The position numbers were made by a program, and so were the translations under genes. This document shows positions 1-5,236 of a DNA stretch of 5,293 bases, in pieces (the first letter of the stretch is position 1; every line of letters starts with the position of its first letter). The stretch comes from Sporomusaceae bacterium. Lineage in GTDB: Bacteria; Bacillota; Negativicutes; DSM-13327. The notes beneath the pieces were generated by a model that saw only the letters and a list, made by a program, of their open reading frames with translations, did not search any database and was not told the DNA's origin. The DNA lies in NCBI GenBank assembly GCA_027492445.1, contig JAPUES010000272.1:1-5293 (forward strand), written 5' to 3'.

Positions 1-239
1 AGATGTTTTTATGGTCACTGCTTGATAGCTTAATAGCAAAGCGAACAGTAGAAGTGGACTATATTCAAGTATTTGAACTTGTGGGGGCAGACGGTCAGCA
101 GATGATTATACACCGTCAGGAAATGCCAGATTATCAGGTAGTATATCAGTTTGATAATGTTGTTAATTCGCTAAATAGCAAGCTTTATGTGATTGATGAT
201 TCTACGTATGTTACGATGCTGTTGTATCAGGAATATTAA
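1..239 (+). CDS. DUF960-family protein, 5' end cut off by window edge
   Basis: This is the C-terminal part of a small protein of the DUF960 family. It aligns along its whole length with the complete copy at 892-1200. Shared blocks include LWSLLD, a VDYIQVFEL / LDYLQIFEL strand, HRQE and the closing YVTMLL..EY. The first in-frame ATG (position 3) falls where the complete copy has residue 22, in the middle of a helix, and no ribosome binding site is visible. It is therefore probably an internal methionine, and the true start should lie roughly 60-65 bases before the window. No function is known for the family; genes of this type occur beside ccr recombinase genes in staphylococcal SCC elements. 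The gene ends eight bases before an intrinsic terminator, so it looks like the last gene of its transcript. Family assignment is by recalled motifs, not a search. Confidence 0.8.
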   Translation, partial: MFLWSLLDSLIAKRTVEVDYIQVFELVGADGQQMIIHRQEMPDYQVVYQFDNVVNSLNSKLYVIDDSTYVTMLLYQEY

Positions 240-246
240 AAAAGTA

Positions 247-279
247 GCCAGCCTTGTATAAGGCTGGCAATTAATTTTT
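247..279 (+). terminator. Intrinsic terminator after the first DUF960 gene
   Basis: A perfect 9-bp stem (247-255 with 260-268, GCCAGCCTT / AAGGCTGGC) closes a GTAT loop. A run of five T (275-279) follows after a short AATTAA spacer. A run of A precedes the stem (238-243), so it could also work, more weakly, on the minus strand. The spacer before the T run makes it a less than ideal terminator, and some read-through into radC is plausible. Confidence 0.7.
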
Positions 280-295
280 AGGAGAGTGTGTTGAT

Positions 296-892
296 ATGAA
301 AAATATGAGAGAATTGCTGGCAGGTTGTCTGCGTGAAAGTGCGCATGGATATGTTGTTGATGCACTAATTGAAAACTATCCCAGTGTCAGTGAATTAATG
401 AATGCCCGTGAAGATGAAATAAGTATAATCAAAGGTATTGGTGTTGTAAAGGCTAAGCAACTTAAATCAATATTAGAATTTGTCCGTAAAGTGAATACAC
501 CAGATGCAAGTAAGAGAATTATTATCAGAAGTCCCAAAGATGTATATGAGTTAGTGCGTGCTGATATGGAATTCTTAGAGGTAGAGCATTTTGATGTGAT
601 TGGTCTATCAACTAAGAATCATGTTATTTTCAAAGAGAATATTTCGATTGGTTCATTAAATGCTAGTGTCGTGCATCCACGTGAAGCTTTTAAAGGTTTG
701 ATTCGCAGATCATGTGCTAGCTGCATTTTAGTTCACAATCATCGGTCTGGCGATCCAGCACCAAGCCAAGAGGACATGGAACTGACCAAGAAAATGGTTG
801 AAGCAGGAAAGGTTATGGACATTGCTGTTATTGATCATGTGATTGTCGGTCAGGGAAAGTATGTTAGTCTCAAAGAAAAGGGGGTGCTGTAA
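296..892 (+). CDS. radC: RadC-family JAB/JAMM-domain protein
   Basis: A 198-residue RadC (UPF0758) family protein. The N-terminal part has a helix-hairpin-helix-like DNA-binding segment (IKGIGVVKAKQL, residues 45-56). The C-terminal part is the JAMM-type domain: Glu97 in VEHF, then His147-Asn-His149 and Asp160, giving the H-x-H-x10-D spacing of a zinc metalloprotease-like centre. The usual HNHPSGD signature reads HNHRSGD here (Arg150). The protein is shorter than chromosomal RadC (about 220-230 residues) because the N-terminal PRERL segment is missing, which is common in mobile-element copies. The start is supported by AGGAG at 280-284. The stop overlaps the ATG of the next DUF960 gene by one base, so the two are probably translationally coupled. 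The old DNA-repair label is historical; the true role of RadC on mobile elements is not established. Confidence 0.93.
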   Translation: MKNMRELLAGCLRESAHGYVVDALIENYPSVSELMNAREDEISIIKGIGVVKAKQLKSILEFVRKVNTPDASKRIIIRSPKDVYELVRADMEFLEVEHFDVIGLSTKNHVIFKENISIGSLNASVVHPREAFKGLIRRSCASCILVHNHRSGDPAPSQEDMELTKKMVEAGKVMDIAVIDHVIVGQGKYVSLKEKGVL

Positions 893-1200
893 TGTTTGCT
901 TCACCCCGTTGTCTTACGCAAGGTGTTGCTACTACAGTACCTGTCGATTTGCAACAGAGGTTATGGAGCTTGCTCGATAAAAAGAGATGCCAAGGAGTTA
1001 AACTTGATTATTTGCAAATCTTTGAACTAACGATAGAGTGTGCATTTGGTGAAGTGTTTCAAAAAGTAGTCCATCGTCAAGAAGTCCCACCGTTTGCAGA
1101 AACCTACTATTATCGTGAGATCGTAGAATCAATCAATGCTAAGGTATGGATCATTGATAGTGATGAGTACGTGACCATGTTATTGGCTAGTGAATACTAA
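892..1200 (+). CDS. DUF960-family protein, complete copy
   Basis: A complete 102-residue DUF960-family protein, cytosolic, with no signal peptide or membrane segment. It begins with MFASPRCLTQGV, the typical family opening. It continues with a helix (QQRLWSLLD, residues 21-29), the strand LDYLQIFEL (38-46), HRQE (61-64), a segment rich in Tyr (72-74), and the conserved end DEYVTMLLASEY (91-102). The ATG shares its A with the last base of the radC stop (TAATG). With the G-rich AGGGGG just upstream, this implies coupling to radC translation. The gene is a diverged paralogue of the partial gene at the window start, so radC is flanked by two DUF960 genes. Function is unknown. In SCC elements DUF960 genes are found close to ccr genes, which agrees with the recombinases downstream. 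Confidence 0.88.
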   Translation: MFASPRCLTQGVATTVPVDLQQRLWSLLDKKRCQGVKLDYLQIFELTIECAFGEVFQKVVHRQEVPPFAETYYYREIVESINAKVWIIDSDEYVTMLLASEY

Positions 1201-1275
1201 GAATAACGAGTAGAAACGATCATATAATGGTTAATTGTGCAATTTTCATTATAAAATGTTTTATTTGCGTATTAA

Positions 1276-1310
1276 GGATGGCTGGGCGAAAGCCCTTCTA
1301 TCCAGGATAG
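1276..1310 (+). promoter_or_regulatory. GNRA-capped hairpin plus adjoining palindrome
   Basis: The segment folds as an outer stem GGATGG / CTATCC (1276-1281 with 1298-1303, one G-U pair), a CT/TT internal loop, and an inner stem GGGC / GCCC closed by a GAAA tetraloop (1284-1295). The 3' outer arm also forms a DNA palindrome with the following bases: CTATCC-A-GGATAG (1298-1310). The structure lies 12 bases before the Shine-Dalgarno site of the 56-residue gene. It has no clear T run, so it is not a normal terminator. It could be a regulatory RNA element, an operator or a recombinase site. It matches no riboswitch class I know. Confidence 0.45.
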
Positions 1311-1321
1311 CATTAATTTAT

Positions 1322-1329
1322 GGAGGAGG
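1322..1329 (+). promoter_or_regulatory. Ribosome binding site that fixes the small gene start
   Basis: GGAGGAGG lies ten bases before the ATG at 1340. It selects this ATG over the in-frame TTG at 1235, which has no such site and would translate the hairpin region. Confidence 0.85.
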
Positions 1330-1339
1330 TAGAAACAAC

Positions 1340-1510
1340 ATGAATGCGGAGAAAAATGCAGAATACCAATACGAAATGGTTGTTAACATTGTGGCAGAAA
1401 TGGTTATTGAATACTTGAAGACTACCACTCGTGCTATAAATGAAGAAAATACAAAGGTAAGTGAGTGCGATCAAAACGGTCATTGTCACTCGTCTGTGAA
1501 TGCTGCTTAG
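1340..1510 (+). CDS. Small 56-residue protein of unknown function upstream of recombinases
   Basis: I do not recognise this protein. Residues 1-35 look like one long amphipathic helix (around YQYEMVVNIVAEMVIEYLK, 9-27). The C-terminal third is polar and ends with Cys43, His48, Cys49 and His50, a small cluster that could bind metal, though this is a guess. There is no signal peptide. A very strong ribosome binding site (GGAGGAGG) precedes the ATG. The stop codon TAG overlaps the GGAGG of the first recombinase, so the two genes are surely co-transcribed and probably coupled. Its position next to a large serine recombinase is compatible with a regulator or a recombination directionality factor, but nothing in the sequence proves that. 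The coding call rests on the ribosome binding site, the tight spacing and the coupling. Confidence 0.75.
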   Translation: MNAEKNAEYQYEMVVNIVAEMVIEYLKTTTRAINEENTKVSECDQNGHCHSSVNAA

Positions 1511-1522
1511 GAGGTAAAGTCA

Positions 1523-3052
1523 ATGAAAAAGGAACAGCAAGTTGCTCTTTATATAAGAGTGAGTACTGAGGAACAAGTTTTTGGTCATAGCCTAACGGCG
1601 CAAGAAGCGGAACTCAGGGAAGATTCCAAGCAACGCGGCAAGCTCGTATATAAGGTTTATCAAGACGCAGGTATTTCTGGCGTGAAGGAAGATCGAAAAG
1701 GTTTAAATGCACTTTTGCGAGATGCCAAAGCTGGATGCTTTGGTGAAGTGCTGGTATGGACTGTGAGTCGTATTAGTCGCAAACTGTCTTACTTGCTGGA
1801 AGTGGTTGAAGAACTGAAATCATTAGATATTACTTTTCGTAGCATGAGTGAGCAATTTGATATCACTACACCGATGGGACAGTTTGCTCTGACCATGATG
1901 GGGTCGGTTGCTCAAATGCAACGCGAGTCTTGGATGGAGTCCTCGTATATTGGCATGGAAAAAAGGGTGAGGTCTGGCAAGTGGTGCGGTGGGATGATGC
2001 TAGGTTATCAGATAGCACCCGATGCAAACGACTCGCGAGGTGGTAGTAAACTAGTTATAGTACCAGATGAAGCTGAAATAGTCAGGAAAATCTTTAAGAT
2101 GTATCTTGATGATCTAGGGTATAAGGCCATTGTTAATCACTTGAATGAAAAGGGGCAGGTAGGAAAGAATGGAAGTCCTTTTAGCATTCATTCCATCAGA
2201 CGTATTCTTGGTAATGCTGCCTATGCTGGAAAGGCAAGATTTGGTGATGAATATTATGAAGGAACCCATGAGCCGCTTATCAGTAAGGAGTTTTGGGAAG
2301 ACGTTCAGGAAAGAATGAAACGTCGCTCCAAGGCTATAAAAAAGCAAATTGACCATGAGTATCTTCTCTCTGGAGTAATTAAATGCCCTGTTTGTGGTAG
2401 TGGTATGACGCCAACTCATACCAAGAAAAGAAGAAATGATGGAACATATCACTATAACTATTACTACGCCTGTAGTGCATATCTCAATAAAGGTAGTGCC
2501 GCTTGTAAGGCGAACAGTATTCGTGCAGATTATGCTGAAGAGAAAGTAGTGACTTGGCTACATACGTTTTTTAGCAGCCCCTTTTGGATGCAACGAGTAA
2601 TGGAAGCCATTAAGCAGAGGTATAACATCGAAACGAGGCCACTGGAAGCGGAACATAAAAAAATAGAGCAATATCTTGATGGTATTGGCAAAAAGCAGAC
2701 TGATTTGCTTCGTCGCTACGAGAATGATGCGCTCGATCGAAACGCATTTTTAATGCAAATGCAACAACTGAAAACTGAAAAAACAGAGCTACAAGATCGA
2801 CTTGTCAACTGTAAACCCAAAAATGAACTTTCTGCCTGTTGGTCAGTTGAAGAAATGAAGGCGGCTTTTCGGTCATTTAGTGAAATATTGCTAAAAGCTA
2901 CTGCCAATCAGAAACGTCAACTAATACGCAACCTGATTTCAAAGATTATGGTAAATAAAGAAAGAGAGATATCCGAAATTAAATTGCAACTAATACCTGA
3001 ATTTGGAAATGAGAATGCAGTCGAAGCATTGCCGCTACAGGTAGCGATTTAG
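1523..3052 (+). CDS. Large serine recombinase (first of a tandem pair)
   Basis: A 509-residue site-specific recombinase of the large serine family, which cuts and rejoins DNA at attachment sites through a 5'-phosphoserine link. The resolvase-type catalytic domain spans about residues 7-150: YIRVSTEEQ with nucleophile Ser14 and Arg12, then Arg58, and Arg83/Arg86 in SRISR. The recombinase domain follows (about 160-270; GYQIAPD, PDEAEIVRKIF). The zinc ribbon has Cys288, Cys291, Cys317 and Cys328, followed by the NSIRADYAE motif. Residues 371-430 form a probable coiled coil, and a short C-terminal strand region follows. Next to the catalytic arginines the usual Lys and Asp/Asn are replaced by Thr80 and Ser82. 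GGAGG (1510-1514) overlaps the stop of the previous gene and sits eight bases before this ATG. The gene belongs to the Ccr/SpoIVCA-like group; which SCC Ccr type it is closest to is unclear. Confidence 0.95.
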   Translation: MKKEQQVALYIRVSTEEQVFGHSLTAQEAELREDSKQRGKLVYKVYQDAGISGVKEDRKGLNALLRDAKAGCFGEVLVWTVSRISRKLSYLLEVVEELKSLDITFRSMSEQFDITTPMGQFALTMMGSVAQMQRESWMESSYIGMEKRVRSGKWCGGMMLGYQIAPDANDSRGGSKLVIVPDEAEIVRKIFKMYLDDLGYKAIVNHLNEKGQVGKNGSPFSIHSIRRILGNAAYAGKARFGDEYYEGTHEPLISKEFWEDVQERMKRRSKAIKKQIDHEYLLSGVIKCPVCGSGMTPTHTKKRRNDGTYHYNYYYACSAYLNKGSAACKANSIRADYAEEKVVTWLHTFFSSPFWMQRVMEAIKQRYNIETRPLEAEHKKIEQYLDGIGKKQTDLLRRYENDALDRNAFLMQMQQLKTEKTELQDRLVNCKPKNELSACWSVEEMKAAFRSFSEILLKATANQKRQLIRNLISKIMVNKEREISEIKLQLIPEFGNENAVEALPLQVAI

Positions 3053-3085
3053 TTCTTGTAAAAAAATTATACTACAATCAATTAC

Positions 3086-3093
3086 AGGAGGTG
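3086..3093 (+). promoter_or_regulatory. Ribosome binding site that fixes the second recombinase start
   Basis: AGGAGGTG lies nine bases before the ATG at 3103. The in-frame GTG at 3091 is inside this site and so cannot be the start. A TTG at 3097 is too close to it. Confidence 0.85.
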
Positions 3094-3102
3094 CTGTTGA
3101 TA

Positions 3103-4776
3103 ATGTTGGAGCATGGGAACGCAGCGAAGGTTACAAGAGTGGCGATTTATGTCAGGGTATCTACGGAAGAACAGGCTGAACATGGTTATTCTATTGATGC
3201 GCAGCTAGATACATTGCGTCAATATTGTAAGCTGTATAACAAAGAAATCTACGACGAATATATTGATAGAGGCGTTAGTGGCAAGGAAATGACTAAACGG
3301 CATGAGTTGCAGAAGCTTTTGAGAGATGCTGAGCGAGGATTGTTTGATGAAGTGATTGTCTGGAAGTTTAACCGTATGTCGAGAAAAACAAAAGACTTAA
3401 TTGAAATTGTTGAACGTCTGAATCAAAACAATGTTTACTTTCGTTCTTTTTCGGAAAGCTTTGATACATCAACACCAATGGGGAAATTTGCGTTGCAAAT
3501 GATGGGCGCAGTTGGAGAACTGGAACGAAATACCATTGTTGATAATGTTAAACTGGGCATGAAGCAACGGGCTAGAATGGGGTATCATAATGGTGGTGCA
3601 TGTTTGGGCTATAAAACAATTGAAATTGCTGGCGGTGATCGTAAGAATCGAAAAACAAGTTTGGTCATTGTGCCTGAAGAGGCCGCCATAGTACGAAAGA
3701 TATTCGAGTTGTACGCGGCAGGTAAGGGATTTCGCTCTATCGCCAACCAATTCAACCGTGAAGGCCAGAAAACTAAAAAGGGGAACCATTTTAGTAGTGA
3801 TTCCATACGGGAAATTATTAAAAATCCCATATATGTGGGTATGATACGCTACAATCGGTATGAAGGTTGGAGCGAGAAGAGGAGGCGTGGCAAGACTGAA
3901 AATCCAATTATAATTGAAGGTAAGCATGAAGCGATTATTGGCCAAGAACTTTGGGACAAGGTGGAAATTCTCTTTAGTCAAAAATCTAAAGAAAATCCGC
4001 GAGTACATGATAGTGAGAACCTGCTGACTGGCCTTATTAAGTGTCCTGAATGCGGTACATCAATGGTTATCAGCAGGTCGCAATATCGGCTTAAGGATGG
4101 TACAAAGGTTTCTCAACGGTACTATGCCTGTGGTACATTCAAAAGTAAAGGAAGTTCGGTTTGCCACGCTAATTCAGTACGAGCTGACTATGCAGAAGAC
4201 TATATTTTGAATCGGATTAAAAAGGTACTTAGGTATCCCAAAATACTCGCTGACATTGTGACCGCTGTTAACAAGAAGCGTGTTGGTGGTGTCAGTGGCT
4301 TAGCACAAGAATTAGAAACAATTGATACTAATTTAGAACAATTAGCGAAAAAGAAAGCTAAAATCCTTGATGTGTATGAACTTGATGAGATGGACAGGGA
4401 AACTTTATCAAAACGTTTAGACGAGTTAACGCATGAGGCAGATCAACTCCACGCCAGGAAATCCGAACTGGAATATACAATGGGTGATGATGGTTGCCAA
4501 GAAATTTCATTGGAAGTCATTCAGCAACTCTTGAATAAACTGGACGGGGTGATTGAAACGTCGCCGCCTGAGCAAAAGAAGACACTCTTACACATGGCAG
4601 TGAGTGAAATTACCTTAAAGGAAAACCGAAAAATTAATAAAATTGTTTTGTCATTTGATGAAAAACTGCATAAATGTTTCTTGCAAGAAGACCCATCAAC
4701 CGCAATGGTTGATGGGTCTTTGTCATGTCATTGGAAAAAACGAGTAAAGTCACAACGTTTTACGTTAGCGATCTAA
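3103..4776 (+). CDS. CcrB-like large serine recombinase (second of the pair)
   Basis: A 557-residue large serine recombinase. The catalytic domain carries YVRVSTEEQ (Arg18, Ser20), Arg66, and FNRMSR with Arg91 and Arg94; GELERNTIVDNV (138-149) starts the long helix. The recombinase domain (about 165-295) is followed by a zinc ribbon with Cys314, Cys317, Cys343 and Cys354, then ANSVRADYAE and a coiled coil (about 400-460). EGWSEKRRRGK, EGKHEAII..ELWDKV and NLLTGLIKCPECG match my memory of staphylococcal CcrB closely, and the length is near that of CcrB. It starts 50 bases after the first recombinase and is a clear paralogue of it, as in ccrA-ccrB pairs. The last 30 residues (from about 528) are encoded by a terminator-type hairpin and the bases beyond it, and look like a read-through tail. 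If the CAA codon at 4684-4686 were TAA, the protein would stop right before the hairpin. Confidence 0.95.
   Translation: MLEHGNAAKVTRVAIYVRVSTEEQAEHGYSIDAQLDTLRQYCKLYNKEIYDEYIDRGVSGKEMTKRHELQKLLRDAERGLFDEVIVWKFNRMSRKTKDLIEIVERLNQNNVYFRSFSESFDTSTPMGKFALQMMGAVGELERNTIVDNVKLGMKQRARMGYHNGGACLGYKTIEIAGGDRKNRKTSLVIVPEEAAIVRKIFELYAAGKGFRSIANQFNREGQKTKKGNHFSSDSIREIIKNPIYVGMIRYNRYEGWSEKRRRGKTENPIIIEGKHEAIIGQELWDKVEILFSQKSKENPRVHDSENLLTGLIKCPECGTSMVISRSQYRLKDGTKVSQRYYACGTFKSKGSSVCHANSVRADYAEDYILNRIKKVLRYPKILADIVTAVNKKRVGGVSGLAQELETIDTNLEQLAKKKAKILDVYELDEMDRETLSKRLDELTHEADQLHARKSELEYTMGDDGCQEISLEVIQQLLNKLDGVIETSPPEQKKTLLHMAVSEITLKENRKINKIVLSFDEKLHKCFLQEDPSTAMVDGSLSCHWKKRVKSQRFTLAI
4688..4721 (+). terminator. 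Terminator-type hairpin inside the end of the second recombinase gene
   Basis: A perfect 14-bp stem pairs 4688-4701 with 4707-4720 (AAGACCCATCAACC / GGTTGATGGGTCTT) and closes the loop GCAAT. The T run after the GC-rich part is short (TCTTTG), so its strength is uncertain. It lies within codons 529-539 of the recombinase. It would end the recombinase transcript when ribosomes are not on top of it, and separate the recombinases from the acidic protein gene. Confidence 0.65.
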
Positions 4777-4778
4777 CG
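4763..4778. repeat. Inverted repeat across the second recombinase stop codon
   Basis: CGTTAG-CGAT-CTAACG is a perfect 6-bp dyad around a 4-base centre, covering the stop codon at 4774-4776. The inner part TAGCGATYTA also occurs at the stop of the first recombinase (3042-3051, TAGCGATTTA), there without the full dyad. It could be a binding site or chance. Confidence 0.4.
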
Positions 4779-4790
4779 ATTGGTAAATGG

Positions 4791-4798
4791 AAAGGAGA
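4791..4798 (+). promoter_or_regulatory. Ribosome binding site that fixes the acidic protein start
   Basis: AAAGGAGA, with GGAG ending nine bases before the ATG at 4806. The earlier in-frame ATG at 4725 has no such site and lies right behind the hairpin inside the recombinase gene. Confidence 0.8.
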
Positions 4799-4805
4799 AA
4801 AAGCC

Positions 4806-5168
4806 ATGATTAAAATATCCCACGTAAATGAGGTCATTAATCTTACATTGCCGCAAGAGGTCATTGATGTAGTTTTAGATGCTGTTACTATATTAGATGC
4901 CGCATACGGTGAAAATAGGGACGTAGATGCTGGCGATGGCGGTTATGTACTCATCGTTGAATCAAAAGAGGATCTGGAAAAGTTAATCGATTGCCATATT
5001 TGCGTTAAAGAATCGGTGCCAGAATATGTTGATAGCATCCAGTGCGATAACGGACAAATGTTTACCAGTACAATGGTCATGTTGAGTGATGATTATTCTA
5101 TCATTATTGTTATGACACTGGATTTATTAAGTAATACAAGTTGGAGTGCATATTTTGATTGTAATTGA
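4806..5168 (+). CDS. Acidic 120-residue protein of unknown function
   Basis: I cannot assign this protein to a named family with confidence. It has about 22 Asp/Glu against 5 Lys/Arg, so it is strongly acidic. There is no signal peptide or membrane segment; the hydrophobic stretch SIIIVMTLDLL (98-108) looks like a buried strand. A central AYGENRDVDAGDGGYVLIVES block (33-53) and a later strand-rich half suggest a compact alpha/beta fold. Similar D-G-G-rich small proteins occur, as far as I recall, on clostridial mobile elements. Four Cys (63, 66, 80, 119) include a C-x-x-C pair. It starts 29 bases after the second recombinase. In SCC elements the gene near ccrB often encodes SAUGI, an acidic DNA-mimic inhibitor of uracil-DNA glycosylase. 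I see no sequence match to SAUGI; only the size, charge and position are similar. Confidence 0.8.
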   Translation: MIKISHVNEVINLTLPQEVIDVVLDAVTILDAAYGENRDVDAGDGGYVLIVESKEDLEKLIDCHICVKESVPEYVDSIQCDNGQMFTSTMVMLSDDYSIIIVMTLDLLSNTSWSAYFDCN

Positions 5169-5236
5169 ATCAGCAGGCCCGTGTGAGTGATTAATGGTGC
5201 ATTTGAGCCTACTATACTTATGAGGAGGGGTTACTT
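5169..5236 (+). other. Short intergenic spacer
   Basis: 68 bases with no convincing terminator. A TATACT (5213-5218) lies only four bases before the next ribosome binding site and lacks a good -35 box, so I do not call it a promoter. The next gene is probably expressed with the acidic protein gene. Confidence 0.4.
5222..5230 (+). promoter_or_regulatory. Ribosome binding site of the gene running off the right edge
   Basis: GAGGAGGGG, with its GGAGG core eight bases before the ATG at 5237. It is the main evidence that a real gene starts here. Confidence 0.8.

Larger units (their letters stand above)
1201..1339 (+). other. Intergenic leader region before the recombinase cluster
   Basis: A 139-base gap, the longest non-coding stretch here. 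It is AT-rich at first, with a TATAAT at 1223-1228 that lacks a good -35 partner, then has a GC-richer structured segment (1276-1310). No terminator follows the DUF960 gene, so read-through from the radC operon is possible. It is the natural place for the promoter of the small gene and the recombinases, or for a recombinase binding site, but no promoter can be called with confidence. Confidence 0.5.

Noticed and set aside
1223..1228. Perfect TATAAT as promoter for the recombinase operon
   Set aside because: No recognisable -35 box at 16-18 bases and no extended -10 TG, in AT-rich DNA where such hexamers arise by chance.
1276..1303. Hairpin as a terminator of the radC operon, or as a known riboswitch or ribozyme
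   Set aside because: There is no T run after the stem, and I could not find the conserved cores of the c-di-GMP, fluoride, guanidine or hammerhead classes.
1235..1339. In-frame TTG at 1235 as an earlier start of the small protein
   Set aside because: No ribosome binding site there, the extra residues would be read from the hairpin region, and a perfect GGAGGAGG sits before the ATG at 1340.
3068..3073. TATACT between the two recombinases as a promoter
   Set aside because: No -35 box at proper distance. The two genes are only 50 bases apart and are more simply co-transcribed.
3091..3102. GTG at 3091 as start of the second recombinase
   Set aside because: The codon is part of the AGGAGGTG ribosome binding site; the ATG at 3103 has ideal spacing.
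3469..4008. Long open frame on the minus strand (179 codons) within the second recombinase
   Set aside because: It lies wholly opposite a recombinase with all catalytic and zinc residues, has low-complexity hydrophobic composition, and has no supporting ribosome binding site. The shorter minus-strand frames at 171-365, 2114-2452, 2716-2907 and 3609-3830 are rejected on the same grounds.
4725..4805. ATG at 4725 as start of the acidic protein
   Set aside because: It lies just behind the hairpin inside the recombinase gene with no Shine-Dalgarno; AAAGGAGA before 4806 is clear.
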